Part shown: one piece after another, positions 45,163 to 54,719 of the stretch
How positions within the stretch are numbered: position 1 is the first letter of the stretch
Layout of the letters: each line of letters starts with the position of its first letter
The notes under the pieces: generated by a model
Databases searched by the model: none
Seen by the model: only the letters and a program-made list of their open reading frames with translations
What the model was told of the DNA's origin: nothing
Position numbers and translations under genes: made by a program
NCBI RefSeq assembly: GCF_900312675.1
Contig: NZ_OMPC01000001.1
Location: forward strand, 851,633-915,632
Reading direction: 5' to 3'
From: Aliivibrio sp. EL58
GTDB taxonomy: Bacteria > Pseudomonadota > Gammaproteobacteria > Enterobacterales > Vibrionaceae
DNA length: 64,000 nt

Positions 45163-46000
45163 CAAGATTCGGCTTATTTGGTTTCTTCATTTTGATGTTA
45201 GCAACCATGATAGAAAGAATAACCAATATTAGGGCGCATTTTTGACCATTAGAGATAGGCTCATGATAAATCCATATTGCTAAGGCGAGATGCAAAGTCG
45301 GTTCAATATATTGAAGTAAGCTTATCTTGCTTAATGGTGTTTTGAGAATAGAGATACTCAATAGCAGAATTGAAGCGAGTTGCAATGGTGCCGTTCCCAT
45401 TAACTTGCCAAAATCTGCCAATAAGAGGCCATCAGAGTGAGTCATGATGTACCACAAGGCAATAGGTGCAAAAAGGATATGCTCAAAGAAAATCGCACCA
45501 AACGTATTTAATTTAATCAGTTTTTTAATGGCAATATAGCTAGCAAAAGAGAGTGAAATAGCCAAACTTAAAACAGGCAATTGTTGATCTAAATAAACAT
45601 AACTAACAATGGCCAATACCATCAGAAATAGAGCAATTTTTTGGGGAGATTTAAGTTCTTCTTTAAAAAAGACAAAGCCCATAAAGAACACAAAAACAGG
45701 CGTGATATAAAAGGCTAATGATGCTGCCATGATATTATTGGTGATGGTTGCATACACAAATCCCAACCACGATAAATTCATCAAGATCCCCGCCACAAAA
45801 GCGATAGAGATATTTTTAGCTGTACATTGTTTCTTATCTATTAAGTTGGGTTTAAAGCAAAAAACAGCAATTAGAATCACAGCCGACCAAAAGATACGGT
45901 TAGATAGAATTAATGCAGGGCTGAAGCCTTCCAGTTGGTGGAAGTAAACAGGCACTAATCCCCATATAATAAAAGCCAAAGCCCCAAAAAATGTATACAT
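45149..46000 (-). CDS. rarD: RarD-type EamA/DMT transporter
   Basis: A 283-residue inner-membrane protein with about ten helices. The N-terminus TFFGALAFIIWGLVPVYFHQL matches RarD, and two EamA repeats are visible. Presumed exporter of a small metabolite; the RarD substrate is not established. Convergent with the AraC gene, sharing 14 bp at the 3' ends, so antisense effects are possible. Confidence 0.85.
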   Translation of the reverse strand: MYTFFGALAFIIWGLVPVYFHQLEGFSPALILSNRIFWSAVILIAVFCFKPNLIDKKQCTAKNISIAFVAGILMNLSWLGFVYATITNNIMAASLAFYITPVFVFFMGFVFFKEELKSPQKIALFLMVLAIVSYVYLDQQLPVLSLAISLSFASYIAIKKLIKLNTFGAIFFEHILFAPIALWYIMTHSDGLLLADFGKLMGTAPLQLASILLLSISILKTPLSKISLLQYIEPTLHLALAIWIYHEPISNGQKCALILVILSIMVANIKMKKPNKPNLANKS

Positions 46001-46152
46001 AACGAACCTTTTAATAATCTACATCAACATGACAGTAGTGCGCTATTTGAATGGTGTCGATTCTATGCCCTTCTTTGATTTTTTGCTATTAAGTAATGCA
46101 TCCCATATGATGAAAGGAATGATTACTGATATTAATATAAAGGAATTAAATT

Positions 46153-46773
46153 ATGTCAGATGAAAAAGCGATACTTTATTACGTCTATGATCCAATGTGT
46201 TCATGGTGTTGGGGCTATAAACCAGTATGGGATAAGGTGAAGAAAGCCGTTTCTAATGATGTCGATATTGTCTATGTTCTTGGTGGGTTAGCGCCAGATT
46301 CAGCCGAGCCTATGCCACAAGAGATGCAGGTTCAAATTGCGTCATATTGGCAAAAAATAGAAAATTACCTAGGTACTTCTTTCAATCATGACTTTTGGGA
46401 GAAAAATACACCGCGTCGTTCTACATATCCCTCTTGCCGTGCCATTCTTGCTGCACGATCTCAAGGTGCTGAATTAGCAATGCTTGAAGCAATCCAAACC
46501 GCTTATTATTTAGACGCTAAGAATCCAAGTGATAATGACGTATTGCTCGACTGTGCTAGAAATATTGGCTTAGATATGACTCGCTTCGAGTTAGACTTAT
46601 TATCTCCAGAGACAAACCAAGCATTGTTAGATGAAATTACATTTTCTCGATCAATTGGTCGAAGTGGCTTTCCTTCTTTATTTTTTAAAACAGAAGATGA
46701 GCTGATTGAGTTTCCAATTGATTATGAAAAATCAGAAGGAACCGTAGCATTATTAAAAAGTCGTCTATATTAA
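46153..46773 (+). CDS. DsbA-family thioredoxin-fold protein
   Basis: A 206-residue protein with the active-site motif C-S-W-C in YDPMCSWCWGYKPVW near residue 16, followed by the helical insertion typical of DsbA/FrnE relatives (AILAARSQGAELAMLEAIQTAYYLD) and the cis-proline region GRSGFPSLFFK. It has no signal peptide, so it acts in the cytoplasm, unlike true DsbA. It is 46 bp upstream of the YghU-like gene, and both handle thiol redox chemistry, which suggests an operon. Confidence 0.87.
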   Translation: MSDEKAILYYVYDPMCSWCWGYKPVWDKVKKAVSNDVDIVYVLGGLAPDSAEPMPQEMQVQIASYWQKIENYLGTSFNHDFWEKNTPRRSTYPSCRAILAARSQGAELAMLEAIQTAYYLDAKNPSDNDVLLDCARNIGLDMTRFELDLLSPETNQALLDEITFSRSIGRSGFPSLFFKTEDELIEFPIDYEKSEGTVALLKSRLY

Positions 46774-46819
46774 TAGATAACAAGGTAGCGATGTACTTAA
46801 CTTTCTAAATGGATAAGGA

Positions 46820-47686
46820 ATGACGATGGCAATTGAATACACACCACCGAAAATTTGGGTTAATGACACTGATGGCGGTAATAAATGGGCGAATATCAAT
46901 AGCCCAGAATCAGGTGCAAGGCATGAGAAAAAGCTTCCGGTAGGCGAGCATTCTTTACAGCTTTATTCTTTAGCGACGCCTAATGGCCAAAAAGTGACGA
47001 TTCTATTAGAAGAGTTATTAGCACTAGGCATTAAAGAGGCTGAATACGATGCCTACTTAATCAATATTGGTGAGAGTGACCAATTCTCATCAGGCTTTGT
47101 GGATGTTAATCCAAATTCAAAAATCCCTGCGCTAGTTGATCATTCTGTTGATCCTGAAGTTCATGTTTTTGAATCTGCTTCTATCTTGGTTCATTTGGCT
47201 GAGAAATTTGGTCAGTTTTTACCAAAAGAAGGCAGTGCGAGAACCCAAACCTTTAATTGGCTATTTTGGGCTCAAGGCTCTGCACCATTCTTAGGTGGTG
47301 GTTTTGGTCATTTCTATGCGTATGCTGATGAAAAACAAGAATACCCAATTAACCGCTTTTCAATGGAAGCAAAACGCCAACTAGACGTACTTGATAAGCA
47401 ACTTGCTAAAAATACTTATGTTGCAGGTGAAGAGTACAGCATTGCTGATATGGCGATTTGGCCATGGTATGGCAACCTAGTATTAGGTAACTTGTATGAT
47501 GCTGCGGAGTTTTTACAAGTAGACTCTTACACCAATGTGGTCCGTTGGGCAAAAATGCTTGAAGCCAGAGAAGCAGTACAGCGCGGTAAAATTGTCAACC
47601 GTGGGTGGGGCGAAGAGTGGGAGCAAGTGCCAGAACGTCATAGTGCCGCGGATATTGATGAAGTATTAAAGAAAAAACCGAAGTAA
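46820..47686 (+). CDS. yghU: YghU-like glutathione-dependent disulfide-bond oxidoreductase
   Basis: A 288-residue GST-fold protein. The N-terminal extension (YTPPKIWVNDTDGGNKWANINSPESGARHEKKLP) before the thioredoxin domain (LQLYSLATPNGQKVTILLEEL) is specific to YghU, and NSKIPALVD plus FESASILVHLAEKFG are the glutathione-binding strands. YghU binds two glutathiones and reduces disulfides. Probably cotranscribed with the DsbA-like gene. Confidence 0.93.
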   Translation: MTMAIEYTPPKIWVNDTDGGNKWANINSPESGARHEKKLPVGEHSLQLYSLATPNGQKVTILLEELLALGIKEAEYDAYLINIGESDQFSSGFVDVNPNSKIPALVDHSVDPEVHVFESASILVHLAEKFGQFLPKEGSARTQTFNWLFWAQGSAPFLGGGFGHFYAYADEKQEYPINRFSMEAKRQLDVLDKQLAKNTYVAGEEYSIADMAIWPWYGNLVLGNLYDAAEFLQVDSYTNVVRWAKMLEAREAVQRGKIVNRGWGEEWEQVPERHSAADIDEVLKKKPK

Positions 47687-47711
47687 ATTTCGTTGTTATT
47701 TTTTATATACC

Positions 47712-47743
47712 AAAGGCGACAGTATTATACTGTCGCCTTTTTC
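47712..47743 (+). terminator. Terminator after yghU
   Basis: GGCGACAGTA (47715-47724) and TACTGTCGCC (47728-47737) form a perfect 10-bp stem with a TTA loop. TTTTT follows, and AAA precedes it, so it may also serve the convergent metal-exporter gene. Confidence 0.92.
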
Positions 47744-47766
47744 ATTCGCATGTTCTGAACAATAAC

Positions 47767-48969
47767 TTACATCTCAAACAAGAAGTAATAACCATAGCCA
47801 ACTACAAAGGCAGGAACTGCTGAGTAGAAGGTCGCAACCATTGCCGCTTTTGGTGCTAAAGCAATTGCCGGGAATAGCGCGTCACCATCATTTGAAATTG
47901 CATTTGAAAGCTGTGCTGACATTGGCATCGCACCGGATAAATATAGGCTCGTCACTAAAATCTGAGGACCACAACCCGGAAGTAAACCAATCGCCAAGCC
48001 AATCAGTGGCATCCACATTCCATAGCCTAAGAAGACCGTTTGTAAATTGATGCCTGAGAAGTAGGTGGTTAGTTCAAAAATTAAGAAAGCGACAATTACC
48101 CAAGCAGAGATAAAGTTAGTGTCTTGCGCAGCCTTTTGCATTGGGTGCGAACTTACACACTTATTATCTTCTGAAACCGTTGATTGATAATCACTGATCT
48201 CTTTGGTTAACGACCATAACATCATGCTGCCAATCGCTAATATTGCGCCAATCCATTCAATGCTGTGTTGTGGTAAATGAAACAGCTGATTTATATCCAC
48301 TTGAAACGAACCGAGTAGGGCAATTACAGTTGCTGGAATTAATACCCATTTCCAAAATACACCCTGTAAGTTGATCGCCTTTACTTGTAAACATGATGTG
48401 TTTTGTTCTGAATTTTCAGATTTTTGATCTTGTTGTTTATCTTGAGTCTCAGGGCGTAAAAAATCGTCTTTATGTAATGCATTTACAACAATGCCTGAGA
48501 TTGCACCAACCACAACGCCTAATGCCATTACGCCAAATCCCACTTTAGGTTGTGCGGCAATTAATAAGAACGCCGCATCACCCATGGTAGCCGTTAATAC
48601 CGCGACGACTGAGCCAAAACCAACTTTACCGCTAATGTATTGAGTGGTAACGACAATGGCACCACCACAACCAGGCAGAGCACCGAGTAAAGATGAAAAC
48701 ACCACTTGGTTGGTACGAGATTTATTATAAAGTGCAGTAATACGATTGGTTTTACCCATTATATTCGATAGGTAATGGTAAATAACCAATGTGAAAGCTA
48801 CGTAGGTAGATACCGCCCAAAAAGCATCAGATAAGGTTGTTACGGTGATTTCTCTTGTCGTTTCTGCCCCGACTAAGGCCAATAAAGTGATAGGCAATAA
48901 TAGACGCTTGTGTTGCAGTGAAAACTGCGAAAGCGAGAGTGATTGTGAAAATGAATGAGTAGTCATCAT
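47767..48969 (-). CDS. Putative 10-TM heavy-metal exporter family protein (DUF2899)
   Basis: A 400-residue inner-membrane protein with about ten helices in two halves. Each half carries the same motif: GALPGCGGAIVVTTQYISG near residue 93 and GLLPGCGPQILVTSLYLSG near residue 335. A hydrophilic stretch with Gln/Asp/Glu/Ser and the His/Lys segment HKDDFLRPE lies after the first half. This is the family called putative 10-TM heavy-metal exporter or putative manganese transporter. Two Fur-box matches directly upstream imply iron-dependent repression. Substrate and direction of transport are inference. Confidence 0.8.
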   Translation of the reverse strand: MMTTHSFSQSLSLSQFSLQHKRLLLPITLLALVGAETTREITVTTLSDAFWAVSTYVAFTLVIYHYLSNIMGKTNRITALYNKSRTNQVVFSSLLGALPGCGGAIVVTTQYISGKVGFGSVVAVLTATMGDAAFLLIAAQPKVGFGVMALGVVVGAISGIVVNALHKDDFLRPETQDKQQDQKSENSEQNTSCLQVKAINLQGVFWKWVLIPATVIALLGSFQVDINQLFHLPQHSIEWIGAILAIGSMMLWSLTKEISDYQSTVSEDNKCVSSHPMQKAAQDTNFISAWVIVAFLIFELTTYFSGINLQTVFLGYGMWMPLIGLAIGLLPGCGPQILVTSLYLSGAMPMSAQLSNAISNDGDALFPAIALAPKAAMVATFYSAVPAFVVGYGYYFLFEM

Positions 48970-48990
48970 AAGAATAAAGCCATCAGTAAA

Positions 48991-49031
48991 TGCGAATGAT
49001 TATCAGTATATGCAAATGAGAATTATTATCA
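48991..49031. promoter_or_regulatory. Two Fur boxes upstream of the metal-transport gene
   Basis: The 7-1-7 Fur consensus is TGATAAT-N-ATTATCA. TGAGAATTATTATCA at 49017-49031 matches with one mismatch and TGCGAATGATTATCA at 48991-49005 with two. They are 26 bp apart and 22-62 bp upstream of the start. No other gene starts nearby on the minus strand. The remainder up to the astB start shows no further gene. Confidence 0.78.
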
Positions 49032-49291
49032 ACTATCATTTTAATAGTTTTTCCCGATGGATAAGATATTTTTGTATACATAAAATAATTAGAATAAAAA
49101 TCTGCATAGTTATTTGATAACAGAGAATAGTTAATTAAAAGTCATTAAATGTTAAATAAAAGTTGTGATTGTGCGCTTGTTTGGTGAGATCAAATGCTGC
49201 TGACTCAGTTTAATTTGCTACTATCAGGCCAATAAATAGATTAGGCCAAAGTGCTTAGTTAGCTGATAAGAGAACGGTTATGAGGGAACAT

Positions 49292-50626
49292 ATGAAAGCA
49301 GTTGAAGCGAATTTTGATGGCCTTGTTGGGCCAACGCATAACTACAGCGGTTTATCGGTAGGGAACATCGCCTCTAAAAATAATAAATCCGGCGCATCGA
49401 ACCCAAAACAAGCGGTAAAGCAAGGCCTAGAAAAAATGAAGGCTCTGCATGATATGGGCTTTACTCAAGGGGTGTTAGCGCCACAAGAGCGTCCAGACAT
49501 TCATACTCTGCGTCGTTTAGGCTTTTCTGGTTCAGACGCTGAAGTGTTACAAAAATCTCATCAATATTCACCACAACTACTCGCTGCGTGTAGCTCTGCC
49601 TCAAGTATGTGGACAGCAAACGCAGGTACGGTTTCTCCAAGTGCAGATACCTCTGATGGCAAAGTCCATTTTACTCCTGCTAACTTAATTAATAAGTTTC
49701 ACCGTTCAATTGAAGATGAAGTGACGGGTAATATCTTAAAAGCCACGTTTGCGGATGAAAAGCACTTTGCTCATCATGAAGCTTTGCCACATAGTGACTA
49801 CTTTGGTGATGAAGGGGCGGCAAACCACACTCGTTTTTGTAATGAATATGGCGAACAAGGTGTTGAGTTCTTTGTCTTTGGTAAAAGTGCATTTGATGAG
49901 AGCTACCTTGCTCCGAAAAAATACCCAGCACGCCAGACGTTAGAAGCCAGTGAAGCGATTGCACGAACGCATGGTTTACGCGCTCAATTTACGGTATTTG
50001 CACAACAGAACCCTGATGTTATTGACCAAGGTGTATTTCATAATGACGTTATTGCTGTCGGTAATAAGAACACCTTATTTTGCCATCAACAAGCATTTTT
50101 GAATCAAGAACAAGTGAAGTTAGCTCTAAGTGCTTCTTATGGTTCTGGCTTTAATGTTATTGAGGTTCCAACAGATAAAGTGTCGGTGCAAGATGCAGTC
50201 GAAACTTACCTGTTTAACAGTCAGCTAATCACCAAGTCGGATGGGACTACCTTGATCATTCTTCCACAACATTGTCGTGAGAATCCAAGAGTATGGGCAT
50301 ATCTAAATGAGCTAGTAGAGCAAAAACGCGGTATTGATGAGTTGCATACCTTTGATTTAAAACAGAGTATGCAAAATGGTGGTGGGCCAGCGTGTTTACG
50401 TCTACGGGTTGTATTAAATGAAGCAGAGAAAAAAGCCGTCAATCAACATACCTTGATGAACGAACAGCTATTTACAACGTTAAATCTGTGGGCTGATAAG
50501 CATTATCGAGATCGTATTGAAGACAAAGATCTTGCGGATCCACAGTTATTATTAGAATCACGAGCAGCGCTGGATGAGTTAACACAAATCATGCAGCTTG
50601 GTTCTGTGTATCCTTTCCAAAAATAA
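49292..50626 (+). CDS. astB: N-succinylarginine dihydrolase AstB
   Basis: A 444-residue enzyme of the arginine succinyltransferase pathway. It converts N2-succinylarginine to succinylornithine, ammonia and CO2. The start [20 protein letters not shown] is characteristic; an in-frame ATG 12 bases earlier (49280) is less likely, as GAGGGAA sits well before 49292. The active-site cysteine is in [13 protein letters not shown] near the C-terminus and conserved His/Glu are in the middle. The other ast genes (astC, astA, astD, astE) are not in the window. Confidence 0.95.
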   Translation: MKAVEANFDGLVGPTHNYSGLSVGNIASKNNKSGASNPKQAVKQGLEKMKALHDMGFTQGVLAPQERPDIHTLRRLGFSGSDAEVLQKSHQYSPQLLAACSSASSMWTANAGTVSPSADTSDGKVHFTPANLINKFHRSIEDEVTGNILKATFADEKHFAHHEALPHSDYFGDEGAANHTRFCNEYGEQGVEFFVFGKSAFDESYLAPKKYPARQTLEASEAIARTHGLRAQFTVFAQQNPDVIDQGVFHNDVIAVGNKNTLFCHQQAFLNQEQVKLALSASYGSGFNVIEVPTDKVSVQDAVETYLFNSQLITKSDGTTLIILPQHCRENPRVWAYLNELVEQKRGIDELHTFDLKQSMQNGGGPACLRLRVVLNEAEKKAVNQHTLMNEQLFTTLNLWADKHYRDRIEDKDLADPQLLLESRAALDELTQIMQLGSVYPFQK

Positions 50627-51114
50627 GTGATTAATGGCTTTACATCAGATTATGCTTAAGCGAATTAAGTCGTATGCTAAGTTTAAATTTGATTATAGAG
50701 CCATTTTTTATTCTTCGATTTAGTTATAGAGTAATATCAATCGTAGTAAATAACTGATCATCCTAACTGGTTTAAATACTCGATAACTGTGTTGAATTGT
50801 TCCAATGAATTGGCATAAACAGGGAGGATTCAGCAATGTCGTTGGTGATTTTAACTCGTGCTTGAATTTCATTGTTTACATTGTAAATCGTCGCTATATG
50901 GTCGTTTCGAGTTGATGTGCCTTTACTGTAAGCTAAGTGAGCGTTATCAAATTGGTCAAGCGATGTGATCTCACTAGGAGTATGGGGTCATTAGAAGGTG
51001 AACCTTACCTATCTTCATCGCTTTATAAGCATCACCGGATATATCGTTAACGACTTACTCTGTGCGTGTGATGGATCACTATGTACAAATATGTCTAACT
51101 CATTAAAGGACTCA
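50627..51114. other. 488-bp gap without an intact gene
   Basis: The first ~130 bp are AT-rich and show no frame. The segment 50774-50986 on the minus strand is a relic of a molybdoenzyme gene (separate entry). Bases 50987-51110 hold the transporter promoter and an AAAGGA ribosome site at 51105-51110. Confidence 0.7.
50774..50986 (-). pseudogene. Relic of the C-terminus of an assimilatory nitrate reductase-like molybdoenzyme
   Basis: On the minus strand, about 70 codons are open and end at a TAA: the last part reads IQARVKITNDIAESSLFMPIHWN, then NSTQLSSI and stop. The order ARV-[KR]-[IL]-T...-LFMPIHW is what the C-terminal molybdopterin-binding domain of assimilatory nitrate reductases (NasA/NarB type) looks like. 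The frame has a stop just upstream (TGA before 50986) and no start, and the domain lacks its final residues. It is beside a nitrate transporter gene, which supports a lost nas gene. Call is by eye; a profile search would settle it. Confidence 0.55.
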
Positions 51115-52584
51115 ATGATGACAGATAAATTTTCACTGTTTTCATTTTCAGGAAAGATGAAAGTACTGCATTTAAGCTGGATGGCTTTTTTTATTACATT
51201 CATGGTGTGGTTTAACTTTGCTCCTTTACTTAATGTCGTTAAAGAAACGCTTGGATTAAGCTCTGAGCAGATAAAAACTTTATTAATTCTTAACGTCGCT
51301 TTGACGATCCCTGCACGCGTTATTGTCGGAATGCTAACGGATAAATATGGACCAAGAATTGTCTATTCTGTCTTGCTTGCGGTCTGCTCTCTTCCTTGTT
51401 TTATGTTCGCTTTTTCTGATTCGTTTATGCAAGCAGCTATTGCTCGTTTTTTACTTGGGTTCATAGGAGCAGGCTTTGTCGTCGGTATTCGTTTAGTTTC
51501 AGAATGGTTTCCTCATCATGAGCTAGGTACTGCTGAAGGGATTTATGGGGGCTGGGGTAACTTTGGCTCTGCCGCCGCTGCATTTACATTGCCAACGGTT
51601 GCCCTATGGTTTGGTGGTGATGAGGGTTGGCGTTATGCAGTCGCGATCACCGGAGTCATGAGTTTACTGTTTGCTTTTGTATTTTATTCGAATGTTACTG
51701 ATACACCAAAAGGCGCGACGTATTTTAAACCTACCCATTTAACGGCAATGGAAGTGACCTCTATCAGTGACTTCTATCTGCTTTTGATTATGAAAATACC
51801 AATGTATGCCGCATTAGCATTGTTGGCTTGGAAATTGTTACCATCGGGTATCGATATTCTTTCAAGCGTGATGGTTAATGCAATTTATATGGCGTTAATT
51901 GTGATTTATTTTTATGAAGTATCACAAGTTTGGAAGGTTAATAAAGCCATATTTACCAATAATGTTGCGCCACATCACCAATATAAATTTAAGCAAGTAG
52001 CGGTATTAAACGTTTTGTATTTTGCGACCTTTGGATCAGAGTTAGCAGTTGTATCTATGTTGCCATTGTTTTTTTTAGATACGTTTGAATTGACGCCTAT
52101 TATGGCAGGAATGGTGGCCTCGGCGTATGCGTTTATGAACTTAATGTCACGTCCCGGAGGTGGATGGATATCGGATCGATTTGGTCGAAAACTGACATTA
52201 ATGATCTTAACCGCAGGGTTGGCAGTAGGCTATTTTATCATGGGTCAAGTCGATAGTGAGTGGCCACTATGGCTTGCTGTGGTGGCAGCTATGGCGTGTT
52301 CTTTCTTTGTTCAAGCAGGTGAAGGCGCCGTATTTGCTACCGTTCCATTAATTAAACGTCGTATGACAGGGCAAATAGCGGGGATGACTGGGGCGTATGG
52401 CAATGTAGGTGCTGTAGTTTATCTAACCATACTTTCCTTTGTTGAGTACCAAACCTTTTTCTTGGTGATAGCAGCAACGGCAGTACTTGGCTTTGCAACA
52501 TCACTGTTGATGGAAGAGCCAAAAGGGAAGATCACCGAAGTGAATGATGACGGCAGCATTACACTTATCGATGTCTCTCATTAA
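51115..52584 (+). CDS. NarK-type nitrate/nitrite MFS transporter
   Basis: A 489-residue, twelve-helix MFS transporter. Both nitrate signatures are present: GGWGNFGSAAAAFTLP near residue 140 and GAYGNVGAVVYL near residue 425. Conserved arginines of the nitrate pore fit (RLVSEW, SRPGGGW). It imports nitrate or exchanges nitrate and nitrite. The frame is open from 50998, but the double ATG at 51115/51118 follows AAAGGA and is the real start. An adjacent relic of a nitrate reductase suggests it once belonged to a nitrate assimilation locus. Confidence 0.92.
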   Translation: MMTDKFSLFSFSGKMKVLHLSWMAFFITFMVWFNFAPLLNVVKETLGLSSEQIKTLLILNVALTIPARVIVGMLTDKYGPRIVYSVLLAVCSLPCFMFAFSDSFMQAAIARFLLGFIGAGFVVGIRLVSEWFPHHELGTAEGIYGGWGNFGSAAAAFTLPTVALWFGGDEGWRYAVAITGVMSLLFAFVFYSNVTDTPKGATYFKPTHLTAMEVTSISDFYLLLIMKIPMYAALALLAWKLLPSGIDILSSVMVNAIYMALIVIYFYEVSQVWKVNKAIFTNNVAPHHQYKFKQVAVLNVLYFATFGSELAVVSMLPLFFLDTFELTPIMAGMVASAYAFMNLMSRPGGGWISDRFGRKLTLMILTAGLAVGYFIMGQVDSEWPLWLAVVAAMACSFFVQAGEGAVFATVPLIKRRMTGQIAGMTGAYGNVGAVVYLTILSFVEYQTFFLVIAATAVLGFATSLLMEEPKGKITEVNDDGSITLIDVSH

Positions 52585-52598
52585 ACTAAGCTTTGGGT

Positions 52599-52622
52599 AG
52601 CCATCTTTGAAAGTGGCTTTTC
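52599..52622 (+). terminator. Terminator after the nitrate transporter
   Basis: AGCCATCTTT and AAAGTGGCT pair (one bulge) around a single G, followed by TTTT. Simple hairpin of moderate strength. Confidence 0.6.
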
Positions 52623-52689
52623 AATGGGTAATAGCAAGGAGGCGTGTTTCATGTCGCATCAAATAACCTCTCAGCATGAGTTTGTTTAC

Positions 52690-53790
52690 TTAATCTAATG
52701 ATTTTTTAAATCGTTTTGAGGCAATAAATAAACCAATGATGGTAAAAATGATCATCCAGACAGTATCTCGCCATAAATCAATTAAATCAGCGCCACGTAA
52801 AACAATACCGCGAATTAATCTCATAAAGTGAGTCGCGGGTAAAATCTCAGCTATCCATTGAGCAACGACAGGCATTCCTTCATAGGGAAACATAAAACCT
52901 GATAATAAAATCGATGGCAATAGAATAAATATCGTCATCTGCATCGCTTGAAGCTGTGTTTTAGCAATGGTTGAAATAACTAATCCAAGCGTAAGACTTG
53001 CTGAAATAAATAACAATGTACCAAGCAAAATTTGACTTAATGAGCCATTAATCGGAACGTCAAAAATGAAATATCCTAACCCAAGAATAATAAATACTTG
53101 AATCAAACCGACAAAGATATAAGGGATGATTTTAGCAACCATTAGTTCAAAAGAGTGAATAGGGGTAGTAATAAGTAATTCTAAGTTTCCTCTTTCACGT
53201 TCTCGTACAATGGCTGAGCTGGTGAAGAGTATCATTGTCATGGTTAATATAACGCCTAATAGTCCCGGTACAATATTCACTGCGGATTGTCGGCTAGGGT
53301 TATAAAATAGCGTCACCTCAAATGTCTTAGCGTGGGCACTATTGCGAATATCAAAATCCAAATCGCTTAATGGCATGCTTTGCAATCCAAGAATGGCTGC
53401 ACTTATCATGGTGTCTGAACCATCTACAATCCATTGGCCTAGCTCTCTGCCTTGTACCATGCGTTGTGTAATGTCTTTGGGTAATATCAGTGCAGCACGC
53501 ACAACGCCTTGCTGAATTGCTTTTTCGGCTTCTTTTACTGTTGGATAATGTTGTTTAACACTGACGACTTGCGTGACTTTCACTGATTCAGTAATGAGTC
53601 GACCAAAAGTACTCTCACTTTGGTCAACAACCGCAATAGGTATATCTCTAATATCAGTATTAATAGCGTATCCAAATAATAACAATTGTATTAAAGGGAT
53701 CATAATAACCATACCAAAGGTCAACTTATCTCGTGATAATTGACGAATTTCTTTGACCATGATGGCTTTCATTCGATTGAGTGACTTCAT
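52690..53790 (-). CDS. ABC-2 type exporter permease (YhhJ/YbhR-like)
   Basis: A 366-residue inner-membrane protein: N-terminal helix (LTFGMVIMIPLIQLLLFGYAI), a large periplasmic loop, and five C-terminal helices including the ABC-2 signature region (VRERERGNLELLITTPIHSFELMVAKIIPYIFVG). It would form the channel of an exporter with the ATPase at 53787 (4-base overlap) and the HlyD-like lipoprotein. Substrate unknown; relatives export drugs or cations. Confidence 0.9.
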   Translation of the reverse strand: MKSLNRMKAIMVKEIRQLSRDKLTFGMVIMIPLIQLLLFGYAINTDIRDIPIAVVDQSESTFGRLITESVKVTQVVSVKQHYPTVKEAEKAIQQGVVRAALILPKDITQRMVQGRELGQWIVDGSDTMISAAILGLQSMPLSDLDFDIRNSAHAKTFEVTLFYNPSRQSAVNIVPGLLGVILTMTMILFTSSAIVRERERGNLELLITTPIHSFELMVAKIIPYIFVGLIQVFIILGLGYFIFDVPINGSLSQILLGTLLFISASLTLGLVISTIAKTQLQAMQMTIFILLPSILLSGFMFPYEGMPVVAQWIAEILPATHFMRLIRGIVLRGADLIDLWRDTVWMIIFTIIGLFIASKRFKKSLD

Positions 53791-54719
53791 TGACGACCCT
53801 TCCCTGTTACGGTAACAAAGACATCTTCTAAACTTGGACGCGCGATATTCATTTCGGAATCTTTTAATTCAGGGAATTCAGATCTTAACCATGAAATGGG
53901 GTCATTAATATCTTGATGAATAAGTACTCGTAATCGAATACCTATTTGGGCTGCAGATCTGATTTCATTACGTTGAATTAATGTGTTTTTTAATGCGCGT
54001 AAATTATTTGTTTTCACTTCAACGATATTAACCCCCATGTTAGCCATTAATGTCTCTGGCTCTCCATCGGCACGGATAATACCTGATTCCATTATTGCCA
54101 ATCGATGACAGCGTTCAGCTTCATCCATGTAATGGGTTGTAATAAGGATGGTGGTTCCTTTATCTGATAAATCAAATAGTTGCTCCCAGAAATCTCGACG
54201 ATTCTCAGGGTCAACCGCAGAGGTTGGTTCATCTAGAAACAATAGTTCAGGCTTATGCATGGTTGCAGCAGCTAGTGAAAGGCGCTGTTTTTGACCTCCA
54301 CTCATGCCTGATACTCGTTGTTTTCGTAATTGATCAAGCCCATAGGTAGAGAGTTGCTCCGTTATGCGTTGGAGTAACGTTTGTTTTTCCATACCAAAAA
54401 TTTGGCCAATGAATTCGAGGTTTTCTTCTACACTTAAATCATCATACAAAGAGAATTTTTGCGTCATATAGCCAATTTTTAAACGCAGAGCTTCTGATTC
54501 TTTAGGGATACTTAAACCAAGGACATTCACCTGACCAGAGGTAGGGCTTAATAGGCCGGTTAAGGTACGAATGGTAGTAGATTTACCACAACCATTAGGG
54601 CCTAAAAAGCCATAAATACAGCCTTTGGGTACGGATAAGTTAATGCCATCAATAGCGGTAAAATCCCCAAATTTTTTCATAACATCAGTGGCTTGAATAG
54701 CAAACTCAGTCATTTTCAT
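53787..54719 (-). CDS. ABC exporter ATP-binding subunit
   Basis: A 310-residue ATPase. Walker A GPNGCGKST near residue 41, signature VSGMSGGQKQRLSLA, Walker B LLFLDEPTSAVDPE and the H-loop TTHYMDEAER are complete. The C-terminal region is the DrrA-like extension. It overlaps the permease gene by 4 bp and the HlyD-like gene by 14 bp, so the three genes form one operon. Confidence 0.93.
   Translation of the reverse strand: MKMTEFAIQATDVMKKFGDFTAIDGINLSVPKGCIYGFLGPNGCGKSTTIRTLTGLLSPTSGQVNVLGLSIPKESEALRLKIGYMTQKFSLYDDLSVEENLEFIGQIFGMEKQTLLQRITEQLSTYGLDQLRKQRVSGMSGGQKQRLSLAAATMHKPELLFLDEPTSAVDPENRRDFWEQLFDLSDKGTTILITTHYMDEAERCHRLAIMESGIIRADGEPETLMANMGVNIVEVKTNNLRALKNTLIQRNEIRSAAQIGIRLRVLIHQDINDPISWLRSEFPELKDSEMNIARPSLEDVFVTVTGKGRQ

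Noticed and set aside
50998-51114. N-terminal extension of the nitrate transporter frame
   Set aside because: The residues before MTDKFSLF do not look like the start of an MFS protein and no ribosome site precedes them. ATG 51115 with AAAGGA is the better start.
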